A DNA stretch of 64,000 nt from Coenobita brevimanus (lineage: Eukaryota; Arthropoda; Malacostraca; Decapoda; Coenobitidae), in NCBI GenBank assembly GCA_032717465.1, contig CM064732.1, positions 23,812,567 through 23,876,566 on the forward strand, written 5' to 3'. Below the pieces are notes generated by a model. It ran no database searches, was not told the origin of the DNA, and saw only the letters and a list, made by a program, of their open reading frames with translations. Positions 1 to 11,200 of this stretch are shown piece by piece. The position numbers were made by a program, and so were the translations under genes. The number at the start of each line of letters is the position of its first letter. Positions within the stretch are counted from its first letter, which is position 1.

Positions 1-944
1 TAGGTCAAGGTCATTTATATTTGGCACAAGTACTTGAGTTACCCTAGGGTACCTTCCTGCATAATATAATCAAGATCTAAGAAAAAAAAAGGCAAAGAAA
101 AATAATAATAATTACCAAAATAATAAGCTTCGTCATATATATGATGAAGCTTAATAATACCAACAAGAAGAGTAACAAGAAGACTGTAACTGTCGGAGAC
201 AGTTACTGATCTCCACCTCTGAGAATCACTTTTTTTTTTTTTTTTTTTTTTTAAATCTCTGGTCAAATTACAACCAAGAAGTATACAGGCCTGGTTTAGG
301 GGCAAAAAGTGCCTCATTTGTGTTTTGTTTTTTCCTGTATGGAAGAGCAATGGAAAATTGTTGAAAACTAGGGTGTCCAAAGTATCGTGATGTCACGCGT
401 GATTGACCTTAAAAATTGTTCCATACATTTTCTTTTTCATAATTATATATAATTACACGAGATTTCCTTCCATGTTCATTTATCTATAACACTTGTCAGC
501 AACAACTTTGTCTCATGGGTATTGGTGGGTTCTCTAAGTAGATGTTTTCATGCTGATTCCAAATATGAAATAATATTGTTCCTATTAAATTTGGTTTTCT
601 TGTGATGCCACGTTCATATTTTCGTCCTTCAGCACAATCACGTGATACAAAATTAATAATAAACTAACTTATTATTATTAAGCAGAAGCTTTTCTGTAAA
701 ACTTATACAGTTTGATCCTTTGGGGTGAAATATCTGACAGTGCTGCCAGGATGAATTTGGTCAGAACAGCAGGCTCTGAAAACTGAAACATGTTCAGTCC
801 TGTTCTAGACATGGACCTAGTTTGTTTGTTCTATGTCAGTCTGCATGTAGGTGCCATACTGTTAACAGCTAGTGTGTGTTGCTCCTTTCTTAAGCATTGT
901 TTTTGTTTTCTTAATTTTACACCGGTGTTGTGTTATCTAGATGC
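1..944. other. Non-coding, nothing recognised
   Basis: AT-rich sequence without a supportable gene. It contains a T homopolymer at 230-252. Short open frames here are low-complexity and resemble no family I know. Confidence 0.6.
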
Positions 945-1449
945 TTTGTCATGCTGCAAAACTGTCTGAATCATCCAAATCCCTTTTGCTATCTATGTGG
1001 TGAGCTAATTTTAATACCCAGAAAACATTAGTAAGAAAAAATGATCAAAACCATATTTCGGATGTCAAGTGGGTGATCAAGACAAGAGTTGGGCTCCATC
1101 ACATTTGTTGTGTACCATGTGTAAGACTACCCATGGAATGGCTAAGCAGTTCATGTCACATGCCATATGCTGTTCCAGTGATTTGAAAGGAACGCAAAAA
1201 TCACATAATAAGTTGCTATTTCTGTCTTCTAAGTACAAAAGGGGTCATCTCATAAAGGAAAGAGCTAGGTGAAGTACTCTGATTAACCATCTGCAGTGAG
1301 ACCAGTTCCCCACATGCTGAACTTCCACTACCACATCCTCCAGAGCATGTAACTTTAAGCTATGAGGAATCAAATGAAGCTGGAGCATGTCACGTGGAAA
1401 AAGATAAAAAATTTCTGATCCATTGTTCCATGCTACCTCCAATGAACTT
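945..1449 (+). pseudogene. Dispersed uncharacterised protein family, decayed copy, 5' segment
   Basis: Conceptual translation in shifting plus frames gives pieces such as GDQDKSWAP (from 1072), a region with CKTT, then a KSHNKLLF piece and a PSAVRPVPH-like piece near 1283-1310. I recognise these as parts of a protein family found in many copies in arthropod and vertebrate genomes. It is usually annotated as uncharacterised and is probably transposon-associated. Several frameshifts and stops are needed to follow it, so this copy is dead. The sequence stops at 1449, where a 1.78-kb insert begins, and resumes in the expected order at 3226. The function of the family is unknown to me and none is assigned. 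Confidence 0.55.
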
Positions 1450-1520
1450 TACCCCCTCCACAATATGTCTACCAGTAATTGGAGCATCTCGCTACTAGTT
1501 GCTTTCATGGCGGCGGCAGC

Positions 1521-2255
1521 TTAGCGGAGCTTGGCATATTGCGCCGGGACGCGCAAGTCCTCATCTAGTTGGTTTAGGAGATTAATGAATCCCATGAGAG
1601 ACGCGGTATTTGAATGTTGGCAACAAAGGCTGATGAGTTCCGTGCGAAAATCAGCAAAGGTACGAATGCTATCGAAATGTCCTGCACGGATCGCGGATCC
1701 GATGTCCGATTTGCCGTGGTGCAAGCGACCGAGGAGGTAAGCTACTTTGAGCGATTCCTCGGTTATTTGTCTGTTGTGTATTTCTGTTTCGACTTCTCTG
1801 AGGAAATCATAGACAGACCAAGTTGGGTCCTGGCCGGTAAATTTGGGATGATTGGCATCGTCGAGATAGATAGACTGTGGAGGGTTGGCCATGGCTGGAA
1901 GTGTAGAAGTGGCAGCAGGAGAGGTGTGGGAGAGAGAGAAGGTAGTGGCAGTTAAGGGCGAGCAAGACGGGGTATGAAGGGAGGCAGGAGAGGGAACGAC
2001 AGGGGAAGGAGTAGAGGAAGAAGAAGGGAGTGTAGAGGCAGGAGTAGAGGAGGAGGTATCTGGATTTACGAGTGTAGGATGGGTAGGAAGTGATTCTGCG
2101 GGAAGTGAAACGGGAGTCTTAGGTACAGGGCAGTGGTACTCTTTGCCACTTCGTAAATGAGTGATTGTGTTAGAGTCGGCAGACGGGGTATGAGCAGGTG
2201 ATGTTTCCGGGTCGAGAGGGCTGGCGGTAAGCGGTTGACGTGGAAAGGATGACAT
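1521..2255 (-). CDS. Gag-like ORF, 244 codons
   Basis: It begins at an ATG at 2255. The first ~120 residues are Ser/Thr/Pro-rich low complexity and include a THLRSGKEY motif. Residues ~125-240 form an ordered region (around FTGQDPTWSVYDFLREVE and FADFRTELISLC) that resembles the capsid part of LTR-retrotransposon Gag proteins. There is no zinc knuckle, protease or reverse transcriptase. The frame ends at a TAA about 70 bp inside the insert border, so the protein is probably truncated. The Gag assignment rests on the fold-like pattern and on the PBS-like site upstream, not on a catalytic motif. Confidence 0.5.
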   Translation of the reverse strand: MSSFPRQPLTASPLDPETSPAHTPSADSNTITHLRSGKEYHCPVPKTPVSLPAESLPTHPTLVNPDTSSSTPASTLPSSSSTPSPVVPSPASLHTPSCSPLTATTFSLSHTSPAATSTLPAMANPPQSIYLDDANHPKFTGQDPTWSVYDFLREVETEIHNRQITEESLKVAYLLGRLHHGKSDIGSAIRAGHFDSIRTFADFRTELISLCCQHSNTASLMGFINLLNQLDEDLRVPAQYAKLR

Positions 2256-2593
2256 TTAATGCGGCAATGGAAGATGAAAGGATGAAGATGGATACGTAGG
2301 TGGAAATGTATAATATAACAATGAGAGAATGGAATACATGAGTAGGCGTGAAAATGAATGAAGGTGCGGGCATGGATGGTTTAAATAAAATGCGAAGGAT
2401 TAGATGGAGTATAAATAACGTAGGTGAAGATGAAAACGGGGTAATGGAAATGAGATGGAATATTTACAATAACCAATCTGTAGAGAAAATCGAGGATAAT
2501 CTCTATAGAAAGGAAAGATATACTATAGTTACACAGTAGAGATGGGAGTGTTGAGATGTATGACGTGCAGGGGTGGCTGGGCGTAGCTGGGCT

Positions 2594-2623
2594 GGGGCGG
2601 GGCGGGGCGGGGCGGGGCGGGGC
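2594..2623 (+). repeat. (GGGGC)6 array
   Basis: There are six perfect GGGGC units, followed by degenerate GGGCT/GGCGA units to about 2665. The G-runs could form a quadruplex. The array lies in the leader of the retrotransposon-derived insert, where the minus-strand transcript would carry the C-rich complement. Confidence 0.85.
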
Positions 2624-3157
2624 TGGTCTGGGCTGGGCTGAGCGGGGCGAGGCGAGGCGGCGGGGTTGAGACAGCTGGGCGGAGAGGAGAAGAGACGCCG
2701 TGATGAATCACCGGCAGGGAGTGGCGGTCTTAGGAGGCTCCGTAATGCAGACCAGATGCGGGCGACGGCGGAGGCTGGTGGTGGGTGGTGAGGGCAGATG
2801 TTGGTGCAAGGCAGGTGTAGAGCTGGTGAGTTGCAAATGCAGAGAATGGTGGTGGGCAGGCAGTGGGCAGACAGTGATAAGTGGCACAGTGAGGGCAGGA
2901 ACTATGATAAGTTCAGAACAGGTGCTGGGAACAGGTGCAACAGGTGTGTAGGTCGGCGACGGTGACACGTGCGGTCAGGAACAAGGCATATGGGTGCGGT
3001 TGTTTGAGAGGTGAGCACTGGTGAGAAAAATGGTACACTCGAAAAGCACAGCCAAAGTATAGAGGCATGGAGGAGGGGCGAGGCTGGCAGATGCGAGTCG
3101 TCGTGTATCTTGTTGTATCACTAAAAATCCAAGGAGGCGGTCAGAATGTAATGTTTC

Positions 3158-3175
3158 ATCCCACCGCTGCCACCA
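3158..3175 (-). other. Putative tRNA primer-binding site of the insert
   Basis: On the minus strand TGGTGGCAGCGGTGGGAT follows directly after a TTACATT terminus. A TGG-initial stretch just inside an LTR end is the expected position and start of a retroelement PBS. The primer tRNA is not identified. Confidence 0.45.
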
Positions 3176-3225
3176 AATGTAACTTGCATGTATACATCGG
3201 GGGTAGACATATTGTGGAGGGGGTA

Positions 3226-4320
3226 CAGAACCACATTTAGTGTCACAAGGAGATCTGAATGACCTTGTTCGTGAATTGGACTTATATAAGAAGCAGGCTG
3301 AACTTTTAGTGTCAAGACTAAAAGGTTAATATCTACTGCAGCGTGGCACTATTTATTTTATTTTTTTCTTGAGCCCCCTGATGATTTCAAAGACTATTTT
3401 TCAAGAGGTTGAACTTGTGTTTTGCAAAGATGCTAATTCAGTCATGGGGGCTCCTGGTCATGAACGCACTGTGGACGAGTGGCGTTTGTTTACTAACCCC
3501 TAACAAGTCGGCTCGAAAGTCGTCCTTCTCAACAGAAATAAATTTCCTTCTGTACCTATTGCACTTGTTGCAAACATGAAGGAGTCATACGACAATATAA
3601 CCTTGCTTTCAGAAAATTTTCAGTATCGGAAATAACAGAAATAAGTGGAATATCTGTGGAGATCTAGTAATTGCACTTTTACAAAGTTTGCAGGAAGGTT
3701 ACACACAGTATTGTTATTTATGTGAGTGGGACAGTAGGGACAAGAAAAAACAGTACATTCAAAAGGATTGGCCAAAACGTACCTCAGGTATTCCAGACAA
3801 GAAAAATGTAACAATCCATTTGTTGACTCTAAGAAAGTGTACCTTCCTCCTTTGCACACCAAGCTTGAACTTAATAAAGGCATTGTTAAAATGATGGATA
3901 AAATTCAAATTGGTTTCATATACACGAGAAATAAGCTTTCCCAGATCAGTGATGCCAAAATAAAAGAAAATAAGAGGTTTGAAGAGAAGAGTTGAAAGAA
4001 GTTGGCAAAGCTGAGTGGCATAGTTTCAAAAATGTTTGCACAAACTTTTTAGGAAATCACAAGGCCAAAAACTATCTTGAAATAGTGGGTGCCTTTCTTA
4101 AGCCTTACCAAACAATGGGGTGCAATATATCATTAAAGGTTTACTTTTTGAACTCTCACCTGGGCTTTTTTTTACAGGAAATTTGGGTGCGGTGAGTAAT
4201 GAAGGCGGTGAGTGTTTACATCCGGACATTTCTAACATGAAAAAGCCTCAGTATGCCGGCTGACTATGCTGGACTCTTAAGAGAGACATTCCTGAGGCAA
4301 AGTACCACAGAAAAACATAA
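3226..4320 (+). pseudogene. Dispersed uncharacterised protein family, decayed copy, 3' segment
   Basis: Continues the 945-1449 copy after the insert. Recognisable pieces in order are GDLNDLVRELDLYKKQAELL (3249 on), a WRLF/LLNRNKFPSVPIA region near 3480-3570, VDSKKVYLPPLHTKLELNKG near 3825-3885, WHSFKNVCTNFLGNHKAKNY (4017 on), CNISLKVYFLNSHLGFF (4122 on), and LCWTLKRDIPEAKYHRKT at about 4268-4318. Frameshifts and stops occur throughout. Order and spacing fit the family I recognise as a multi-copy uncharacterised, probably transposon-linked protein. The copy is a pseudogene. Confidence 0.6.
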
Positions 4321-4537
4321 GTAATTTTTAAATTAAAGGACACGGGAAAAAAAAAAAAGTTTCCCATTGTAATAGTTCTGAAGTAAATTGAGTTTGAAAA
4401 TTCATGATTTCTGGACATTTCTGAACCTGTGGCCATGAAAAGCAAGTCAAGGTCACTGAAACTGGGCCACTGTAATAAGGTCATGGGGCTGTACATCCTC
4501 ATTAAGTATGATGAAAATTGGAGACGAAATGTGACGA

Positions 4538-4578
<41 letters not shown>

Positions 4579-5406
4579 TAATAATAAATAAAACCAAAAA
4601 TACTGGCGGATACAAAGATCTCCACCCATGGCAGCCTGTTAGGTGGATATGAATGATAACGATAAAGGAGTTTCTTACGAAATATTATCTTCAAAGTTTA
4701 CAGATTTCCCGTTAGAGGGGAATACAGCCGAGGGAGTCGTGGAAAGCTGCAATAATTCGATGGCTGAGGTAGCAAACATGTATTCTTACAGCCATTATTT
4801 TGCATTGCAGAGTGGTTGTATCCCAGCTGGATCCGACATTAGCCTTGTATATCCGAGCACCGACTTTGGCAATACCGTGTTCTTGTGTCCGGAAAAAAAA
4901 ATGTAAACTATTATTCAGTGCTTTTGAATGTCAATTGTTATCTGTAAGTTGAGCTGAATAAATCTATTTGGAAGAAACCAAAGTACAATAAGCAAGTGGT
5001 CACTGTTACGGGAAATGTAGCATTAGAGCAGCAGGACTTTCGATTTCCATTTACAAGGAGCACAAAAACTTCTTGCTTCCCCTCAAAGCAGTCCTGCCAC
5101 CGTGACTTACGAGTATGTAACACTTCATTGGTCTGCGGTCACTGTCGTTCTCTGTTATAAAGCACTGCTGCCTTTGCTATTATTGCTTGTTTATTGCCTG
5201 AATGTACTCACTAGCTCACCTGAGTCTATGGTTTGAGGACATTAATCTTTGGCTGACCACCTAATATTGTATGTTTTACATTTTATAGCAAAGATTATAT
5301 CAGGGAATAGTAAGAAACCTGATGGTACTCTAGTGAATATGCATTTTCTCAAAATAATTCTCCCAATTTGCTTACTGAGATAAAGACAGAGATAGATAGA
5401 TAGATT

Positions 5407-5408
<2 letters not shown>
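4321..5408. other. Non-coding with (AAT)n at 4539-4589
   Basis: An AAT microsatellite of about 50 bp is present. The open frame at 4643-4906 (87 codons) has ordinary amino-acid composition but no similarity I recognise, and there is no evidence that it is expressed. Confidence 0.5.
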
Positions 5409-5477
<69 letters not shown>

Positions 5478-5679
5478 CCTATTCATCATCATCATCATCG
5501 CCATCACAAGTTCATACCAGCCCTGCTTCCCATTAGTACAAAAATGAGAGCAAAAATGTAGAACAACCAACAGTGGATTCAGTGAAGTGGGTCATATAAC
5601 CATGGGTTCATCTTTCAGGCCTTCAGTATCCACAATTCCATCTGACAATCCTAAAGATGCACACACACACACACACACA

Positions 5680-5738
<59 letters not shown>

Positions 5739-5932
5739 TCATTCATGAAATTACTCACTCACATGCAGTTCCCGAAGTTAATACACCTTTCCACATGCAC
5801 TGGACTTAGCTACGTAATGCCACTGAGGGGTTTTCTGCTCCTGATTATTCGCAGTGTTAACTTGAAATTCTTTATTATTATTCCCTCATAATTTGAATTT
5901 TAACTCGTGATTAGAAATTACTCTCCTTCGGG

Positions 5933-5976
<44 letters not shown>
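5409..5976. repeat. GA, CA and GA microsatellites
   Basis: (GA)n lies at 5409-5474, interrupted (CA)n at 5660-5737 and (GA)n at about 5935-5976, with unremarkable sequence between them. Confidence 0.9.
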
Positions 5977-5979
<3 letters not shown>

Positions 5980-5986
5980 GCGTAGT

Positions 5987-6940
5987 TTATCGTAGTTTAC
6001 CGCTGTTCACCGCTGCTGCAAATACCGATGAATGTGGTCATAGATAGACGTAGAGAGATAGGGAGGTTGGTTGTAGATCGTCGACGCTCCACCGGTATGA
6101 AGTCGTGAGGCGTTTTATGGGTCAACTTGCCGCTGCTTAGTAAAATGGTGTGTCATCGACTAGAGTGAATAGGTAGGTCTTTCTCTCTCTTTCTTACCTT
6201 CCCCCTTTGTGTATCATAAGCGAGGTGAGTTACAGAGCACTCTTGGGCTACGGAGTTTATTGTACACAGTTATATCGAAGTGTGATTGACAGCATAACGT
6301 AGCGTGACGTCAAACCTATCTCCTGCCTACTGCCCTGGATTGTATTCTCGGGTTCCCTCTAACCTCTTCTGACCTGAAGGAAATCTCTCCGACATTATAT
6401 GCAGCAGGGAGAGGATGTGTGTGTGTGTGTGTGGTAAATTTCTGTTCGCGTGGACTAACCGACTAGAGCTGGTTACCCCATATGTCACAAAATTCTTTGT
6501 CGTCTGGAGTACAAAGAGATTGTTTGAGATACACCATGTGTTAAGACATTCTTTGTGGTCTGGGACAACAAGATTGTGGAAATACATTGTGTGGATTGAT
6601 ATTCCTATAGCCGCGGCGTACGACTCTCAGTTTATCATCGTGCCCTGGCAACCTACAATTCAAAAGTGCGTTTGACGTCGTGTATAATATGAGACGCATG
6701 TGATTCTAATATAATATGTTCGTGTATAATAATATTCGTGTATAATATACTTGTGCATAATAATATGATTCGTGTATAATATTATACGAAATCGGACGCA
6801 CTCTTGAATGATAGGTTGCCAGGGTACGATAATGACAACCTCAGAGTCGTGCGCCGCGACTTTAATGATGTCTCCAGAAGACACTACATCCTGCACCTTG
6901 TAATATGAGATATACATACTATACATTATATAATGCCTAC
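5987..6940 (+). repeat. Duplicated segment, copy 1
   Basis: About 700 bp of this interval align collinearly by eye with 9264-9970. Shared landmarks are TCATCGACTAGAGTGAATAG, CGTGTATCATAAGCGAGGTG and CTCTAACCTCTTCTGACCTG. Copy 1 also contains a 253-bp inverted-repeat element (6609-6861) that copy 2 lacks. No coding potential is evident. Confidence 0.8.
6609..6861. mobile_element. Small inverted-repeat element (MITE-like)
   Basis: The 63-66-bp arms at 6609-6671 and 6796-6861 are imperfect inverted repeats; both contain CCCTGGCAACCTA on the arm-forward strand. The centre is AT-rich with repeated GTGTATAATA units. The related segment at 9264-9970 lacks this piece and serves as an approximate empty site. 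The target duplication is not clean, so the superfamily is undetermined. Confidence 0.65.
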
Positions 6941-7079
6941 ATATTGCTCGGTTATGCAAAGCTGTCGTACCAATGACAGTAAATATTGTCACAGCATATG
7001 ACTGCATATTATGTACATGTTTCAGTCAACTTGTAAGCTAAATAAGTGAAATATATAATTGGAAAAGTAACATAATTGT

Positions 7080-7560
7080 AAGAATATTGTATCCTAACTG
7101 CAGTTACATCGTGTTAGTGCAATTGTAGTTACACTGTGTAAGTGAAACTGTTACTCAAGTGTGGTTGTAGCATACCATTGTGTTAATGCAACTGTTACAT
7201 AATTGTGGTTGTAATAAAATTGTAGTTACATTGTGTTAATGCAACTCCCACAAACTGTGGTTGAAACAAATTGTAGTTACAGAACTGTAACAGTTGTAAT
7301 ATAATTGCAGGAATGTTAGTGTTTGTAGTTACATACTTATAGCAGCTGTAACATAATTGCAGCAATGCTAGTATTTGTAGTTACATAATTGTAGCAGTTG
7401 TACTATAATTGCAGTAATTCTACGGTTTGTAGTTACATAATTGTAGCAGTAGTAACATAACCGAGTAATGCTAGTGTTTGTATCTACATAACTGCAGTAA
7501 TGCTAGTGTTTGTAGTTACATAATTGTAGTAACTGTAACATAACTGCAAGAATCAAAAGT
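7080..7560 (+). repeat. Minisatellite, ~50-bp units
   Basis: Degenerate tandem units contain TTGTAGTTACATAATTGTAG and a GCAGTAATGCTAGT tail. At least eight imperfect copies can be followed, with the cleanest at 7310-7560. The earlier part carries a related GTGTTAATGCAACT variant. Confidence 0.8.
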
Positions 7561-7844
7561 GTAGTCATTATAGATATATAACTGATACATATGTATATAA
7601 TATATACAATAATTTAAATACAATGGCAAGTCTACAGTAGTCAGTTGTATAATGAATCAACCGTAGTTGATAGCCTATACTTGCTATCTGTTTATGTGAG
7701 ACACCACAGGTGTATTGGCTTAGTTATGTTGCACAGTTAATATTTAAAAGATATTATATGTAACCCCATATTTTGTTATTTTATGTAAACAAAATACGGG
7801 TGTGCTCACCATCCACTCACACGATTTAGTGCTACTCTCGGTTG

Positions 7845-8248
7845 TCTGCACTTTCCTCTCCCCCCTACTTCTTTCCTTCCTTCCTCTTCTGTCTTTCTTC
7901 ATTGTTTCCTGTTCCTTTGCCCATGGATGACTCTACACTGAGTAACAAGTTGAATAGTGTCCTGTACACCAGGAAGCCATTTACTATGCCGGTGGTAACC
8001 ATACAACCAAATTATGGTGCCTGGTGGTTTAATGGGTAATTGCGGCGCTCCAATTGGATTGAGCCAGTGAAGGTTTAAATCCACGGGGTGGTCGGGGTTT
8101 ACTGTTCATGTAACGTCACTCACGGATGAGTGAGGCTGGACACTCTCATCTTAAACGTCAGGACCAACTTGCCCAGCCCCGGCCTCCTACGCTCCTCATG
8201 GGGGAACGTAGGATTGGGTGATGGATGGATGGGTGGATTAAATGAATA
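7845..8248 (+). mobile_element. tRNA-derived SINE, family 1, copy 1
   Basis: A pol III box A (TGGTTTAATGGG, 8025-8036) and box B (GGTTTAAATCC, 8072-8082) are 35 bp apart, as in tRNA genes. The body is followed by a (GATG)n-type tail at about 8217-8245. A second copy lies on the minus strand at 51480-51906 and a partial copy at 31034-31125. Homology between copies starts ~170 bp upstream of box A, in a pyrimidine-rich stretch, so the unit is longer than a simple tRNA-headed SINE. It carries no coding function. Confidence 0.8.
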
Positions 8249-9263
8249 ATATTTACAATATGCACAATATTCACTTAGTTTCGTTTGTACCACACATCAC
8301 TTAATACCATAGTCCTCCAGAGGTTGTGAAGTCAACTTGGTATGTTTCATCTTTAGGTATTGGTTGTAAGTACTTAAGTGTGTGGTTGAGTATAGCATAC
8401 TGTTGCTAGCTCCATTTATGTTAGGCATTTTCACGTTATTTTCCTTGTATCTGTAATATGAAGGATACATATGTACTTATATTTTAATTCTCTGATCTCA
8501 TTAGATTTCCATATGTATGTATTATATGTTGCTGTAAGGATATATATTGTCTATCACTGTGTATATACGTAAGACTGGATATAAATGATGTGGTACTATT
8601 TAACTAATAGAGTAAATGTTCGACTCACTGATATTAACTATGCTGGAAATGCTGGCTAAGGAGCTGATGATGATGTCGGCTTGTGAAGGAAGGATGGTCA
8701 GATGTTAAGCAGATGTTGCGTTATCGTTGTCAGTGCCACGCATTCCCACTGTGTTGTAGGTAGGTATGGAAGTAGGTGGATAAGTAGGTAGGTCAGTAGT
8801 GTCGTTGTCCTCACTCAGCGAATGATGACACACTGCTGCGTAGCTGCCTCACTCTGGTAGTTGTGGTGGAGAAGATGGTGGTGGTGGGAAAGAATGGTGG
8901 AGGTCGTGATGCAGGGTGAAGGAGGTTGGAAGAGGGAAGAATGGAGGTCAGATGTGTTGATACTTCACCATGCTGGGCCAACACTATTTGCACAGTATAG
9001 AATGCATCTATACTATAGATGCACTTCCTCCTTTATCACTTTTGCTTGTTGTTGCTTGTCGTTTCTCACTTTTTGTTCTCACTGTATTCGCTTGTAGTTT
9101 GATTGATGATTGTTGCTTGTAGAGCAGTCGTAGATTGTTTTGATTGTAATTTGTTCGTTGACTGTTGATTGAGACATTAATCGGCTTAGTTTACCACTGT
9201 TACCGTTCTTGCAGTTCAGGAGAGCCATCTGCTGCGTATAAACTTGTTAGGCGTGGTATGATT
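8249..9263. other. Non-coding, nothing recognised
   Basis: AT-rich sequence in which I see no gene, RNA gene or structured repeat beyond short GGT and TAGG-type low-complexity patches. Confidence 0.5.
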
Positions 9264-9966
9264 GTAGTTCATTTTACCGCTGTCACCAATATCGATGAAT
9301 GTAGTAGATAGACTTAGAGGGATGGAGAGGTTGGTTGCAGATCGTCAACGTACAGCCAGTATAAAGTCGTGAGGCATCGTACGGCTCGAACTTGCTGCTG
9401 CATGGTAAAATGGTGTCATCGACTAGAGTGAATAGGTAGGTCTCTCTCCCTTTCTGACATTCCCCCTTCGTGTATCATAAGCGAGGTGGGTTACAGAGCA
9501 CTCTTGGGTTAGGGAGTGTATTGTACACAGTTAAATCGAAGTGTGAAGGACAGCGTAATGTAGCATGACAGCAAACCTCTTAGCAGACCGTATCAACTGC
9601 CTTCTGCCCTGGATCGTATTCTCAGGCTCTCTCTAACCTCTTCTGACCTGAAGGGAACCTCTCCAACATTATATACAGCTCGGAGAGGATGTGTATGTGT
9701 GATGTAGTGTCTGGCAGATTTCCATTCACGTGAATTAACCGACTAGAGCTGGTTACCCCACGTGTTTGAATGTCACGAAATTCTTGGTCGTCTGGAGTAG
9801 AAAGAGATTGTTTGAGATACATCATGTGTTAAGACATTCTTGGTGGTCTGGGACAACAAGATTGTGGATATGCATTGTGTGGATTGACATTTCTGGTGAT
9901 GTCTCCAGCAGACACTATATCCTGCACATTGTGATACGAGATATATACTAGTGCCTATATAATGCC

Positions 9967-9970
<4 letters not shown>
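9264..9970 (+). repeat. Duplicated segment, copy 2
   Basis: Collinear with 5987-6940 without the 253-bp insert. At 9880-9905 the sequence passes straight from the left to the right flank of that insert, so it marks the ancestral arrangement. It ends at a (GA)n array. Confidence 0.8.
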
Positions 9971-10010
<40 letters not shown>

Positions 10011-10891
10011 GAGAGAGAGCATGCAATTATGCAGAGAGTGAGGTATGGAGTGAAGCAAGAGTGAGACAGGGGACAAAGCAAGGGGTGAGGCAAGGGTGGG
10101 GCAGGGGGTGAGGTAGTTGACTTTTACGTCCGGACCACCACCGGTAAGTGCTCAGGTGTGTCAAGTGACCACGCCAGGCTGAGCACGAGCAAGCAGGTAG
10201 AGTGGTAGGAAGACAAAGAGGAGGGCGGAAGGCGAGGCAGGAAAGAAGAAGGGAGAAAGGGGAAGAGAGAAAAGCTGTCGTGCAGGTAGGGAGAGGGGCA
10301 ATAAGGAATGCAAGTAAGGTGAATGGCAGGAAAAAAAAAACTGGGAGGGAGCCAGGAAAGCAGGTAGGCATGTAGGGAGATAGACAGGGATGAAGGCAGG
10401 TAGACAGGAAAGTAGGCAGGCAGGGGAGAGAGAGAGAGAGACAGGAATTCAAAGAGGCAGACAGGAAGGCAGGTAGGTAGGCAATAGGAGATGCAGGGAA
10501 GGAAGCAGACTGCCAGGGAGAAGGGGTGGCAGGCAGGAAGGCAAAGAGGGAGGAGGGCAGGGAGAGAGGAAGACAAGATGAGATGCAAGAAGGCACCCAG
10601 CACAGGGAAATGCATGGAAGCAGGGAGACAGGCAGGTATGTAGGGAGCAAGTAGACATGGGGGCAGGCATGGAGAGAGGCAGGTAGGCATGGAGGCAAGA
10701 AGGCAGGCATAATGACAGTCAGGTAGGCGGAAGAAAGAGCCTAAATACAGGAATGGAGGAATATGCTAAGTTGGATAAGAAAACAACATGAAAAAATGAA
10801 AGACCCGTGGAAGAGTTAGAGAAAAGTTTTGGAAAAAATGAGTTTGAAAGGGAAACAAAAAAGACAGTAGAAGGACTGGACAAATAATATT

Positions 10892-10950
<59 letters not shown>

Positions 10951-11200
10951 TAACCACTAAGAGAAAAGTGTTTAAAAATGGAGTTTGGAATATGAAATTT
11001 AAGGAGAAAGGAAAAATAAACTGGCATAAAGAAACTCATGAATGTAGGAAGGAGAAGAGTGAGCAGAAATTTATAAAAGTAAGGGACTGAGAAAGCAACG
11101 TAGATGAAAAATATATTGGGATTGAAATCATGAAGAGATGCACACATGGAAGAGTGAGAGAAGTAGATGTGAAGTAAAAAAGTGGAGTAGGGTAAGAAAC
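9970..11200 (+). repeat. (GA)n and purine-rich low-complexity domain
   Basis: (GA)n lies at 9970-10019 and 10892-10947. Between about 10190 and 10720 the plus strand is strongly purine-rich, built of degenerate GGCAGG/AGGCAGGTAGG units. The Leu/Pro/Ser/Cys-rich open frames on the minus strand are by-products of this composition and not genes. Confidence 0.8.

Larger units (their letters stand above)
1450..3225 (-). mobile_element. Retrotransposon-derived insert with gag ORF and inverted-repeat borders
   Basis: This 1776-bp block splits the pseudogene at 945-4320. It is bounded by a perfect 24-bp inverted repeat, 1450-1473 against 3202-3225. Read on the minus strand it has a short TG...CA-like terminus, a PBS-like TGGTGGCAGCGG motif immediately inside, a long GC-rich leader and a gag-type ORF that runs almost to the far border. 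Normal LTR elements have direct, not inverted, terminal repeats, and no pol region is present. It may be a rearranged or self-integrated gypsy-type fragment, or an element with genuine terminal inverted repeats. No clear target-site duplication is visible. Confidence 0.5.

Noticed and set aside
4643..4906. An 87-codon ORF as a gene
   Set aside because: No homology, splice context or promoter that I can recognise.
7842..8039. A 65-codon ORF, mirrored at 51698-51904
   Set aside because: Both lie within copies of SINE family 1; the similarity is due to the repeat.
10027..10710. A 227-codon Leu/Pro/Cys/Ser-rich frame on the minus strand
   Set aside because: All three minus frames are open across the same purine-rich tract and all encode low-complexity sequence, so it follows from composition.
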